Shown: positions 8,306-16,599 of the stretch, piece after piece
How positions within the stretch are numbered: position 1 is the stretch's first letter
Layout of the letters: every line of letters starts with the position of its first letter
From: Myxococcales bacterium
GTDB lineage: Bacteria > Myxococcota_A > UBA9160 > UBA4427
Assembly: GCA_012960035.1 (NCBI GenBank)
Contig: DUBZ01000070.1
Span: 101,102-165,101, forward strand
DNA length: 64,000 bases
Reading direction: 5' to 3'
The notes under the pieces: model-generated
Database searches by the model: none
Told to the model about the DNA's origin: nothing
What the model saw: only the letters and a program-made list of their open reading frames with translations
Position numbers and translations under genes: made by a program

Positions 8306-9757
8306 TTGGCACTAAGCTCGGCGTTGGTGGCTACCAGCAGCGGACGGTTTTGGGGATTGACCTTGGCATTGCTCGCGCTCGTCGCGCTTGCGATACGCGT
8401 CAACAACGCGTTCTTTTACCCGCTGCACTTCGGCTTCGACGCTCCCGCCAACTGGGAATACATCGAGCGGCTGCTGACGAGTTGGAAGTTGCCGGCCCCT
8501 GACGCAGGCTGGTCGACCGCGCACCCACCGTTTTTCTACTACCTGTCTGCGTCGCTCGGACGCGCGATGGGGGGAAGTGGCGTGCAGGCGATCACCGTCG
8601 CGGTGCGCCTTCTGAGCAGCATTGTTGGAATGGCGGGCGTCGGGTGTGCAGTCGCATGGGTCTGGCGCATTGACCGAGAAAACGGGCCCCGCATCGTGAT
8701 GGCTGCCGCGCTACTTCTCTTTATGCCCGCGCACATCTACATGAGCGCGATGCTTGGAGAAGAGATCCTCTCCGGTGCGTTGATCAGCGCCGTTCTCTAT
8801 GGAGTCGCGGTCGATCTGACCCGAGAACCCGAACAACGATTTTCCCTGTTGGCGACCGCTGGATTGGGTGTGTTGGCCGGGCTTGCGTTTCTGACGAAGT
8901 TGACGGGGCTGTTGGTCGTTGCCGCGGCGGGGTTCGCGTATTTGGTGGATGCGCTTCGGCGTCGTGACCTGTCCCACGTCATTCCAAAGGTGTTGGTTTT
9001 TGCCTTGGTCGCAGGGGTGATCGGCGGCTGGCCGTATGTGTTGAACCGCGTCGAATACGGCTACTTCTACCCGCAAAATTTGATGGTTCACGAGCTGATG
9101 TTCACGATGCCCCCGGGTGAACGCGGCCTGATGGACTACCTGACATTTCCCCTTGCCACGTTTTTCGAGCCCAACGTGCTTGCGCCCGATTTGCTGCACT
9201 CGGTTTGGGGGACCACGTACACCACGCTCTGGTTTGACGGGCACCGTGTGATCTTGCCGCGCATTGATCTGTACGTTTCAAACTTTGGCTCTTGGTTGTT
9301 GGTGCTTGGGCTGTTGCCGACGCTGGCGTTCATCGTGGGCTGCGGACGAGGGCTCCGTCGCGCGGTGCACGAACCCGGAGGCCCCGACACTTTGTTCCTT
9401 ACGATCATTGCGCTCACGGTCGCGGGGTATGTGTTGTTTACCTGGCAAAATCCTTGGTACGCGACGTTGAAGGCCAGCTACATGGTGGGGATCGCGGTGC
9501 CGTTCGCGGCGTATTCGACCGAGGTCTTGTGCAGCTGGATGCGCAGCGCCCGACTGGCCCAAGTAGCCGTCGCGATTCCATTGATTGTGCTGTTGTCGGG
9601 GTCGGCGCTGGTGTTTACCGTGAACCTGGTTTTCGAGAAGCGCGAAGGGCCCGGTTTTTTCTGGCCAAAGGTCGACCCGAGTCGGCACTATGAACTTGCG
9701 ACAAAGGCTGCAGCCGAAGCGCAAGATCGCAAACAGGCCGCCCAGGAGTCCGAATGA
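8306..9757 (+). CDS. GT39-like membrane glycosyltransferase
   Basis: This 483-residue polytopic membrane protein resembles the GT39/ArnT-type (GT-C fold) glycosyltransferases. An acidic residue in the first periplasmic loop (GFDAPANW) precedes the STAHPPFFYYLSA segment, followed by about ten more hydrophobic helices and a short soluble tail. Such enzymes move a sugar from a polyprenyl-phosphate donor to a lipid or protein on the periplasmic side. The start is uncertain: the longest frame begins with TTG at 8306, GTG at 8327 is an alternative, and no ATG is available nearby. Its stop overlaps the next gene by four bases, so the methyltransferase is coupled to it. Acceptor and sugar are unknown. 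Confidence 0.75.
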   Translation: MALSSALVATSSGRFWGLTLALLALVALAIRVNNAFFYPLHFGFDAPANWEYIERLLTSWKLPAPDAGWSTAHPPFFYYLSASLGRAMGGSGVQAITVAVRLLSSIVGMAGVGCAVAWVWRIDRENGPRIVMAAALLLFMPAHIYMSAMLGEEILSGALISAVLYGVAVDLTREPEQRFSLLATAGLGVLAGLAFLTKLTGLLVVAAAGFAYLVDALRRRDLSHVIPKVLVFALVAGVIGGWPYVLNRVEYGYFYPQNLMVHELMFTMPPGERGLMDYLTFPLATFFEPNVLAPDLLHSVWGTTYTTLWFDGHRVILPRIDLYVSNFGSWLLVLGLLPTLAFIVGCGRGLRRAVHEPGGPDTLFLTIIALTVAGYVLFTWQNPWYATLKASYMVGIAVPFAAYSTEVLCSWMRSARLAQVAVAIPLIVLLSGSALVFTVNLVFEKREGPGFFWPKVDPSRHYELATKAAAEAQDRKQAAQESE

Positions 9758-10437
9758 GCGAGCCGCACGACACCGAGAGAGACATTAAGAACGACACCCG
9801 GGACGACGCCTACACCGAGCGTCTTACGACCCTAGGCGATTCGTCTTGGAAGCGGTTCTTCGATGTGCAGGCTCCCTACCGCTGGAACATACGCCGGCTC
9901 GAACTCGGGTTTACGTTGGACGTCGGTTGTGGGATCGGACGCAACCTCCTGCACCTCGAAGGGCACGGTGTCGGGGTGGATCACAACGCGACGTCCGTCG
10001 CTGAAGCGAACTCACGAGGCTGCACGGCCTTCACGCCCGAAGATTTTGCGTCATCAGAGTATGCGCGCGAGGGTCGCTTTGATTCGCTGTTGCTCGCGCA
10101 TGTGGTCGAACACATGACGGCGATGGAAGCCAGCATGCTTGTGACCGAGCAACTCAAATATATTCGCGCTGGCGGACAAGTCGTTTTGATTGCGCCGCAA
10201 GAAGCGGGGTACCGGAGCGATGAGACCCATGTTGAGTTTATGGACTCTGCGCGTCTCGAAGCCATCCTGACCGACGCCGGGGCCATCGTGGAGCGAAGCT
10301 ACTCATTTCCGTTTCCGCGATTCGTCGGTCGACTATTCCTGCACAACGAGTTTGTCGCAGTGGGGTGCAAGCCGCGCAACTGGGAGCCTAACCCAAGACT
10401 TTCACGCAACGGCCCGAGCGCCGATGCGCGTCGATGA
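9754..10437 (+). CDS. Class I SAM-dependent methyltransferase
   Basis: The 227-residue protein has a class I methyltransferase core: motif I LDVGCGIGRN, the acidic end of strand 2 (GVGVDHN) and a following LLAHVVEHM segment. This layout is common in methyltransferases that modify glycans or lipids. The ATG overlaps the stop of the preceding GT39-like gene (ATGA), so the two probably work on the same cell-surface product. A potential hairpin follows the stop. The substrate is not identifiable. Confidence 0.85.
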   Translation: MSEPHDTERDIKNDTRDDAYTERLTTLGDSSWKRFFDVQAPYRWNIRRLELGFTLDVGCGIGRNLLHLEGHGVGVDHNATSVAEANSRGCTAFTPEDFASSEYAREGRFDSLLLAHVVEHMTAMEASMLVTEQLKYIRAGGQVVLIAPQEAGYRSDETHVEFMDSARLEAILTDAGAIVERSYSFPFPRFVGRLFLHNEFVAVGCKPRNWEPNPRLSRNGPSADARR

Positions 10438-10450
10438 CAAGGCGCCCGAC

Positions 10451-10483
10451 TGAGCCCTAGGCGTCTGCGCCTTCTATCGCTCA
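10451..10483. terminator. Hairpin between convergent genes
   Basis: A two-part stem, TGAGC with GCTCA outside and AGGCG with CGCCT around a TCTG loop, lies between the methyltransferase and the convergent GT2 gene. There is no clear T-run, so it may be a weak terminator or only an RNA end structure. Confidence 0.35.
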
Positions 10484-10580
10484 GGCTCCTAGCCTCTCGA
10501 GGGTGAACGAGGGCAACGTTGTCATCGGCGATGCAGCCGCCAGACTCTTGGGGCAGGCTCCTGGCTGGGCGTGGGTTCGG

Positions 10581-11576
10581 TTATCTCAGGAACAGATCTT
10601 GAGCGAGGCTCTTTGCGCCGTAGCCGAAGCGCCAATAACCGCGGTTCAGAACTTCTCCCAATACAGTCGGAAGCCGGGCGAAAAAATTCGACGACATGGC
10701 ATCGCGCAAAATTGCGTGACGAATCTTTCCATCCGTGAGTGCGACGACGCTTTCGTGAGGCGTGACGCCGCTTCCGGCCACGGTGTTGAACCGATCCCGT
10801 GCCGTCGAGAAAAACACCACGTTGTGGTGAAACGCGCCAATGGCCAGCTGCTCTCGCGCCTTCGCGAACTGTTCTCGCAGGTTGAAACGCTGGAGGCCGA
10901 ACTGATTTGCGCCGTGGAGGCGGTACTCGATCAAGCTTTCTTCGTGGATTAAAACGTCGGAGACGCCTGCGATGCTGAACGTCAACCACGCATCGTGGCA
11001 GTCGTGCAGATCAGGGAAGGGGAGGTAGACGTCGCGGTACTTCGATCGAAACGCCAGGGTCGTTCCCGCAGCAACCACATGCTTGACGAAGACTTCGGCG
11101 CCGCGCCCCTCACGAACGAGTTTTTGCTCGTTTGGAGTGAACCAGAGCGAGTCCCAAAGGTTGTAGCCGAGTGGTTTCAACGCTTCGTCGACGACCCGTC
11201 CGTTGCTGAACACCGCACCCGCGTTTGGATTTGCTTCCAACTTACCAACAAGGGTCTCGATCTTATGGGGAAGCCAGACGTCGTCCTGGTCGGCGAGGAA
11301 GACAAACTCTCCCTGGCATCGCGACACCGACTTTTCGAAATTGCGTGTCGTCCTGAGCGTCGTCGGGTTGCACCCGACGTGTACTTCGAAGGGCGCAGTC
11401 TCGGCGAAGGCGTGGAGGGCTTCGATTGTGCCGTCGGTCGACCCATCGTCGCACACCACAAGTTCGTCCGGGCGCATCGACTGCAGCACGAAGCTTTCGA
11501 GCTGCGGCGCGAGCCACGGCCCCGCGTTGTAGGTCGTCATGGCGATGGAGACGCTGGGCTTGTTCGTCATGGTCAT
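10581..11576 (-). CDS. Family 2 glycosyltransferase (rhamnosyltransferase-like)
   Basis: This 331-residue GT-A enzyme begins with the typical SVSIAMTTYNAGPWLAPQLES segment (about residues 9-29). It carries CDDGSTDGT for nucleotide binding and FLADQDDVW, whose DQDD is the metal-binding DxD region typical of dTDP-rhamnosyl and related transferases. It has no membrane helix and probably acts at the cytoplasmic face on a lipid-linked glycan. It is convergent with the methyltransferase gene and divergent from the hexapeptide acyltransferase, so this stretch looks like a small O-antigen or surface-glycan cluster. Donor and acceptor are unknown. Two closely spaced ATG codons (11576 and 11570) are possible starts. 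Confidence 0.88.
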   Translation of the reverse strand: MTMTNKPSVSIAMTTYNAGPWLAPQLESFVLQSMRPDELVVCDDGSTDGTIEALHAFAETAPFEVHVGCNPTTLRTTRNFEKSVSRCQGEFVFLADQDDVWLPHKIETLVGKLEANPNAGAVFSNGRVVDEALKPLGYNLWDSLWFTPNEQKLVREGRGAEVFVKHVVAAGTTLAFRSKYRDVYLPFPDLHDCHDAWLTFSIAGVSDVLIHEESLIEYRLHGANQFGLQRFNLREQFAKAREQLAIGAFHHNVVFFSTARDRFNTVAGSGVTPHESVVALTDGKIRHAILRDAMSSNFFARLPTVLGEVLNRGYWRFGYGAKSLAQDLFLR

Positions 11577-11697
11577 CTGGAGGTATCGGGAAAACTTTAA
11601 AAGTGGGCTGTGCGTGCTCGGGACTGGGCGCCGACCATAGCGGACGGGCTAGGGCGAGGGAACGGAACGCGGCCTCCCTGGGGTTCGAGGGTGCGTT

Positions 11698-11703
11698 ATC
11701 CTG
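11698..11703 (+). promoter_or_regulatory. Candidate -10 box for the hexapeptide acyltransferase
   Basis: TATCCT lies 60 bases before the chosen start, in the TAnnnT pattern shared by several leaders here. No clear -35 element is seen. Confidence 0.3.
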
Positions 11704-11762
11704 CTCGCCGCGTGCGACATGCGACTAGACTGCGCACGCCTTGAATGAGGAATGATCGCGGC

Positions 11763-12230
11763 ATGCCCGACGTTGAATATCTTGAGGCCATGGTGACCGA
11801 CGTGAGTTTCGGCGAAGGCGTTCGCGTCGTGAAGCCGGTGAACCTATACGGTTGCACGATCGGCGACGGTTGTTTTATCGGTCCATTCGTGGAAATACAA
11901 CGAGACACCGTGGTGGGTGCGCGCACCCGCATCCAGTCCCATAGCTTTCTGTGCGAGATGGTGACCGTCGGTGAAGACTGTTTTATCGGCCACGGGGTGA
12001 TGACGATCAATGACCGGTTCAAAGATGGCGGTCCGTCATCCGCGCGCGAAGACTGGGCGGCGACCCATATCGGAAACCGGGTTTCGATCGGCAGCAACGT
12101 GACGTTGTTGCCCGTTCGAATCTGCGACGACGTCGTGGTTGGCGCGGGGGCGGTGGTCACCAAAGACATCTCGGAGCCGGGTGTCTATGCTGGAAATCCG
12201 GCGCGCAAGATCCGTTCGTTGGAGGGCTGA
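11763..12230 (+). CDS. Left-handed beta-helix acyltransferase (WlbB/WbpD-like)
   Basis: The 155-residue protein is built from hexapeptide repeats (for example IGDGCFIGPFVEI, VGEDCFIGHGVM and IGSNVTLLPVRI) that form a left-handed parallel beta-helix. It ends in the YAGNPARKIR signature of sugar O- or N-acyltransferases. It most resembles the trimeric N-acetyltransferases acting on UDP-3-amino-sugars in O-antigen synthesis (WlbB/WbpD type), which fits the neighbouring glycosyltransferases. I chose the ATG at 11763 because GAGGA lies just upstream; an in-frame ATG at 11745 overlaps that site. The exact sugar substrate is inference. Confidence 0.82.
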   Translation: MPDVEYLEAMVTDVSFGEGVRVVKPVNLYGCTIGDGCFIGPFVEIQRDTVVGARTRIQSHSFLCEMVTVGEDCFIGHGVMTINDRFKDGGPSSAREDWAATHIGNRVSIGSNVTLLPVRICDDVVVGAGAVVTKDISEPGVYAGNPARKIRSLEG

Positions 12231-12250
12231 GCTTCGTTCGTCGTGTGTCG

Positions 12251-13141
12251 CTAGGCCTCGGCTGCAAACTGCGAGGGCAGGTACGCCGCACCGACAACGC
12301 CCGCGCTATCGCCCAGTTCGCTCACCAGGAGTGGCACTTCTGCTAGCGGCTTTGCGAACGATTTTTCGTGCAGCGCCTTGCGACAGCTGGGCTCGATCAA
12401 GTCGAATGCTGGCGAGATGCCGCCCGTGAAGACGAAGGCGTCGACGTCGAGGATGTTCTGCAGAGAGCACAGACCCAGGGCAAGCACTTCGCCCATCATT
12501 TCGAAAACCGCGAGACCCGCGGCTTCACCTGCCCGGGCACTGTCCGCGATGTCGCGAACTTCGCTCGCCTTGCCGCCCAATTCTTCGAACTTTCGCTTGA
12601 GGCCGGCGGTGCCAATATAAGTTTCGAGGCATCCCGTCTGGCCGCAGACACAAGGCCAACTGTCTGGGTGATGAATCGCAATGTGTCCAAGCTCGCCGGC
12701 GAAGCCGTTCGCACCTCGTCGCGGAATCCCGTCGAGGACCACCCCGCCGCCAATGCCGGTTCCTAAGGTCAAGATCAAGAAGTTGGGGTAATTTTGTCCG
12801 TGTCCAAAACGAAACTCGGCAAGCGCCGCCGCTGTGCCGTCGTTTTCGACCGACACCGGGCACCCCAAGATCGAACTCAACTCGCTTCGCATAGGCACGC
12901 CTTCGAAACCGGGAACGTTTGGCAAGCGCCAGCAACGTCCGGTCGGGTCGACCTCACCTGGGATCGCGAAGCCAACCGACTCGGGCTGGGGATCGAGTTC
13001 TCGGATCGCGTCTGCGATGTCTTGCAGCAGCGCTATGGGTTCTTTCGTTTTGTCTGTGGGGATCGAACAAGAATCGACGACCTGGCCGTCTTCGACGTTC
13101 GCAATCTTGATACGCGTCCCGCCAAAATCAACACCAATCAT
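12251..13141 (-). CDS. ROK family sugar kinase (glucokinase-like)
   Basis: This 296-residue protein is an ATP-dependent sugar kinase of the ROK family. The N-terminus shows the phosphate-binding motif GVDFGGTRIKIA. A second ATPase motif is LTLGTGIGGGVV, and the ROK zinc centre is GHIAIHH followed by CVCGQTGCLE, with three cysteines and a histidine. Glucose is the likeliest substrate, but ROK enzymes also act on mannose, fructose and N-acetyl sugars. I chose the ATG at 13141; the longer frame would begin with TTG at 13174 and adds eleven residues before the conserved domain. It is convergent with the acyltransferase gene. Confidence 0.85.
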   Translation of the reverse strand: MIGVDFGGTRIKIANVEDGQVVDSCSIPTDKTKEPIALLQDIADAIRELDPQPESVGFAIPGEVDPTGRCWRLPNVPGFEGVPMRSELSSILGCPVSVENDGTAAALAEFRFGHGQNYPNFLILTLGTGIGGGVVLDGIPRRGANGFAGELGHIAIHHPDSWPCVCGQTGCLETYIGTAGLKRKFEELGGKASEVRDIADSARAGEAAGLAVFEMMGEVLALGLCSLQNILDVDAFVFTGGISPAFDLIEPSCRKALHEKSFAKPLAEVPLLVSELGDSAGVVGAAYLPSQFAAEA

Positions 13142-13194
13142 GGCGTGCAGTATGGCGAATCGCTCACGTAGCAATCAACGGCGTAAGCGTGTAC

Positions 13195-14733
13195 TCAGCG
13201 CCTAAGCGAAAGAAAGGACCGGAAAAGTTTGGCGACCAAGGGTGTGAGCTTCGTGCGGTTGAACGCGTCGCCAAGTTGGCGGATCGCCTCTGCTTGCGTC
13301 GGGTAGGGGTGAATCACCGAAGCGATCTTGGAAAGCCCCAAGCCCCCGGCCATCGCGACGCTGATTTCACTGATCATTTCACCGGCGTGCTTTGCCACAA
13401 TGGTGGCGCCTACGATCTTGTCGCTTCCCTTCTCGGTGTGAATCTTGACGAAGCCATCTTCGTCGCCTTCGGCGATCGCGCGATCGACATCGGAGAACGG
13501 GCGCAAGTAGGTGTCGACCTCGATGCCTTTCTCCTTCGCATCACGTTCGTAGAGACCGACGTGGGCAATTTCGGGACGTGTGAAGGTGCACCACGGGATC
13601 GTCAGCGCGGAAAACTTCTTGCTGCCGAAGAAGAGCGCGTTTTGGATGATGGCCCGCGAGGCGAAGTCTGCGGCGTGGGTGAACATGGTCGACATGCAGA
13701 TGTCGCCCGACGCGTAGACATTCCTATTGGTGGTCTTGAAGCTGTCGTCGATCGTGACGCCGCGGCGGTCGTACTCAACGCCTGCAACTTCGAGATCCAG
13801 CCCCTCTACATTTGGAATGCGACCCGCGCCGACCAAGATGGCGTCAACGTCAATGGTTTCGTCTTTACCGTCGCGAGAAAGTGTGAGTCGCTTCGCGCCG
13901 TTCGCGGTTTCGACGGAATGAACCACTGTGTTGAGCGCGACGTCGACCCCGTCCGCTTCAAGAGATGTGTGCAGTAGTGCCGCCGCATCGGGGTCTTCAC
14001 GGATCAGAAACTGCGGCCCCTGCTCGATCAACGTGACTCGGCTGCCAAAGCTCGCGAACGACTGCGCGAGTTCGCAGCCGATTGGGCCGCCGCCAATGAT
14101 TGCGATCCGTTCGGGTAACTCGGTGAGCGAGAAGATGGTTTCGTTCGTGTAGAACCCAGCCTCTTCCAGACCCGGAACGGGTGGGACGAAGGGCCGGGCC
14201 CCGGTCGCAATGACGGCCTTGCTGAACTTGAGCGTTGCACCCGCGACTTCAATCGTGCCGGGAGACGCGAACTTGCCCTGGCCAATAAATACGTCGACGC
14301 CGAGTTCGTCTCTAAAACGATACGCCGAATCGTTCTTGCTGATGCGACTTCGAATTTCACGAAGCCTTTCCATGATGGCGGGGAAGTCGACCGCGACGGC
14401 GCCGTCCGCCACGTTTACGCCAACGGCTGCAGCCGCTCGAAGGTCGCTGATTGCGTGGGCGGAGCGAAGGAGTGCTTTCGAAGGGACGCAGCCGGAGTTG
14501 AGGCAGTCTCCGCCGAGAAGCGATCGCTCGATCATCGCGACCTTTGCGCCAACGCCTGCGGCCCCCGCCGCTGCAACAAGGCCCGCTGTCCCGCCGCCGA
14601 TTACGACGAGGTTGTAGCTCGGTGCGGGTTCGGGGTTCACCCATTCGCTGGGATGAACATTCGCGATCAGTGCCTTGTTGTGGATGTCCATCGGTTCGAT
14701 TTCAACGGCGTCAACGGGTGAGGGTGTCGTCAT
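13195..14733 (-). CDS. Flavin disulfide reductase (dihydrolipoamide dehydrogenase/MerA-like)
   Basis: This 512-residue FAD and NAD(P)H oxidoreductase has the FAD-binding VVIGGGTAGLVAA motif, the redox-active disulfide GGDCLNSGCVPSK (C77 and C82), a second nucleotide-binding GGGPIGCE motif and the C-terminal HPYPTQAEA with the catalytic His-Glu pair. It resembles proteins often labelled mercuric reductase. It lacks the MerA C-terminal cysteine pair and N-terminal metal domain, so Hg(II) reduction is unlikely. It is the last gene of the arsM-arsS-VTT operon, 87 bases after the VTT gene. Its disulfide chemistry might reduce arsenic-thiol intermediates or a lipoyl/thiol partner; that role is inference. 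Confidence 0.85.
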   Translation of the reverse strand: MTTPSPVDAVEIEPMDIHNKALIANVHPSEWVNPEPAPSYNLVVIGGGTAGLVAAAGAAGVGAKVAMIERSLLGGDCLNSGCVPSKALLRSAHAISDLRAAAAVGVNVADGAVAVDFPAIMERLREIRSRISKNDSAYRFRDELGVDVFIGQGKFASPGTIEVAGATLKFSKAVIATGARPFVPPVPGLEEAGFYTNETIFSLTELPERIAIIGGGPIGCELAQSFASFGSRVTLIEQGPQFLIREDPDAAALLHTSLEADGVDVALNTVVHSVETANGAKRLTLSRDGKDETIDVDAILVGAGRIPNVEGLDLEVAGVEYDRRGVTIDDSFKTTNRNVYASGDICMSTMFTHAADFASRAIIQNALFFGSKKFSALTIPWCTFTRPEIAHVGLYERDAKEKGIEVDTYLRPFSDVDRAIAEGDEDGFVKIHTEKGSDKIVGATIVAKHAGEMISEISVAMAGGLGLSKIASVIHPYPTQAEAIRQLGDAFNRTKLTPLVAKLFRSFLSLRR

Positions 14734-14820
14734 GGCATGGGTGTCCTTTGTTTAGGCCTGTTACGAGGAACAAGGAGCGAGGATCGAAGTGTAAAGTGCA
14801 GTCGTGATCGAGGGTGCCGA

Positions 14821-15558
14821 CTAGGCTTCCGCCGCTTCGTCCGATGTTTCCCCGGTTGTTTCGGCCAGCGCCGTGCGAGCGAGTCGCGTCACAATGGCTG
14901 TGACGCCCAACGTGGCCAGCAAGCCGAGTCCGAGGACAACGTAGTAGGCGCCGTCTTTGTCGACCGCGGCTCCCGCAGCCAACACTGCTGCGTCGCCAGC
15001 GACTTTTCCGTAGTAGACGTACAAGAGTGTTCCGGGAAGCATGCCGATTGATGCGAGCATGTAGTCGCGAAAGCTGACCCGGGTGAGCCCAAGCGCGTAG
15101 TTCATGAAGTTGAACGGGAACGCGGGCGAGAGGCGAAGCAGGAACACGATCTTGAGTCCTTGGTCTGCGACTGCAGCGTCGAGGGCGGCAAAGCGCGGAT
15201 GATCGCGCAGCTTCTCTTCGATGAAGCTGCGTGCCAGGTAGCGCGCCGCGAGGAATGCGAGCCCGGACCCAATGACAGCAGCCGTGAAGACGTAGATCGT
15301 GCCTTCAACTAAATCAAAGAGCGCGCCGCCGGTGAGGGTAAGCGCGGCGCCGGGCAGAAACGCGAGAACCCCGACCGCATAGGACACAATGAACACAACG
15401 GGGCCGAGGGGGCCGAGGTCTTTGATCTGCGCTTGAAGCTCGGGGATGTAGCCGCCGAGCTGGCGCGTCAGAAAGTAGAAGACGACGACCGCGGCGATGA
15501 TTCCGACGATCTTTAAAGCGCGGCCACTTGCGGGCGCTTCGTCTTGATCTTCACTCAT
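14821..15558 (-). CDS. VTT-domain membrane protein (TVP38/TMEM64/DedA family)
   Basis: The 245-residue protein has five to six hydrophobic segments and the VTT core motifs: PGAALTLTGGALF, a GSGLAFLAARY helix, and LRLSPAFPFNFMNYALGLTRVSFRDY. That last segment is the signature of bacterial TVP38/TMEM64 proteins. Relatives are linked to lipid scrambling and to membrane homeostasis. The ATG follows the arsS stop codon with no gap (TAGATG read on the coding strand), so translation is coupled. Such proteins often sit next to MerA-like flavoproteins and arsenosugar genes. Here it could move an arsenolipid or arsenosugar across the membrane, but this is inference. Confidence 0.85.
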   Translation of the reverse strand: MSEDQDEAPASGRALKIVGIIAAVVVFYFLTRQLGGYIPELQAQIKDLGPLGPVVFIVSYAVGVLAFLPGAALTLTGGALFDLVEGTIYVFTAAVIGSGLAFLAARYLARSFIEEKLRDHPRFAALDAAVADQGLKIVFLLRLSPAFPFNFMNYALGLTRVSFRDYMLASIGMLPGTLLYVYYGKVAGDAAVLAAGAAVDKDGAYYVVLGLGLLATLGVTAIVTRLARTALAETTGETSDEAAEA

Positions 15559-16599
15559 CTAACCGTTCTCCTTCAATGCACCACCACAGCTCGAACCCGC
15601 ACCGGCCGTGCAGCCGAAGCAATGCTCGTCGGTTGCGACGATTTGTCCTTCGAGTCCGTCGACCGTGTCGAGATCGAAGATGCTCTTGATGTTCGCGCCG
15701 ATGGGAATGGCGAGCGCCTGGTTGAAGTCGCAGTCGAACAGCGATCCGTCGTAGGCGACCGAAAGAGTCTCACGACACATCAACGCTTCGACGGTTTGCG
15801 GGTTGAAGTGATTGACGAGCAGGGACATGTATTCGGATACCTGACCCGTGCGTTCAAGATCGTGGGCGAAGCGCTTGATCGGCATGTTGGTGATGGTGAA
15901 CAGGTTGTTGAAGGTGATGTCGAAACGAGTGCTGAGTTCGTCGCGGTACTCAAGCTCGAGTTCGGCTTGGGAGGGCGGCAGGAACGGTCCGCCGGGGTTG
16001 TAGACGAGGTCGAGTTTTAGACCGTTGCCCGGTTTGCCATAGCCCAGCGCGCAAAGCATGTGAAGCCCTTCGATGCTCTTGTTAAAGACGCCGCGCCCGC
16101 GTTGGTTCTCGACGTTCTCCGCGGTGTAGCAGGGCAGCGAGGCAATGATTTCGACGCCCTGGTCAGCAAGAAACTGGGCCGTGTCTTGCTGGCTGGGCTC
16201 GAACAAGATCGTGAGATTGCAGCGATCGATCACCCGACGTCCGAGCTTGCGCGCTTCGGTTACGAGTTCGCGAAAATGCTCGCTCATTTCTGGTGCGCCG
16301 CCGGTGAGGTCGAGAGTCGTGAGCTGCGGGTTTTTTGCGAGCACCTCGATGACCCGCGCGATGACCCGCGCGTCCATCGCTTCTGTGCGCTTGGGGCCGG
16401 ACTCGACGTGACAGTGGTGACACGCGAGGTTGCACCGTGTCGTCACGTTGAGTTGCAGGGTCGTGCATGCGGTGCGGCGCAATCCGCTCTGCAGTGCCTC
16501 GCCCGGCGTAGCGAGCGCCTCGCTGACGTAGTGAGCGAAGCTCGCTGGCTTCGCGTTCAAATCAGCAGGCGCAGATGGAAGTTCGTTGCTCAACAGCAC
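15559..16599 (-). CDS. arsS: Arsenosugar biosynthesis radical SAM protein ArsS
   Basis: This 346-residue radical SAM enzyme carries the cluster motif CNLACHHC (C56, C60 and C63) directly after TTR. The C-terminal part is rich in cysteines, including a CFGCTAGAGSSCGG tail that could hold auxiliary metal or substrate. This domain pair (radical SAM plus the DUF3641-type C-terminus) is the ArsS family. Members of the family join the 5'-deoxyadenosyl group of SAM to dimethylated arsenic on the way to arsenosugars. It overlaps arsM by ten bases and is followed without a gap by the VTT gene. Family and context agree, so I consider the assignment strong. Confidence 0.9.
   Translation of the reverse strand: MLLSNELPSAPADLNAKPASFAHYVSEALATPGEALQSGLRRTACTTLQLNVTTRCNLACHHCHVESGPKRTEAMDARVIARVIEVLAKNPQLTTLDLTGGAPEMSEHFRELVTEARKLGRRVIDRCNLTILFEPSQQDTAQFLADQGVEIIASLPCYTAENVENQRGRGVFNKSIEGLHMLCALGYGKPGNGLKLDLVYNPGGPFLPPSQAELELEYRDELSTRFDITFNNLFTITNMPIKRFAHDLERTGQVSEYMSLLVNHFNPQTVEALMCRETLSVAYDGSLFDCDFNQALAIPIGANIKSIFDLDTVDGLEGQIVATDEHCFGCTAGAGSSCGGALKENG

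Noticed and set aside
13195-14733. Mercuric reductase (MerA) call
   Set aside because: The C-terminal Cys pair and N-terminal heavy-metal domain of MerA are missing, and no mer genes are nearby.
14763-14790. Apparent 7-base repeats (ACGAGGA, ACAAGGA, GCGAGGA) between VTT and flavoprotein genes
   Set aside because: Only three purine-rich units with mismatches; could be chance.
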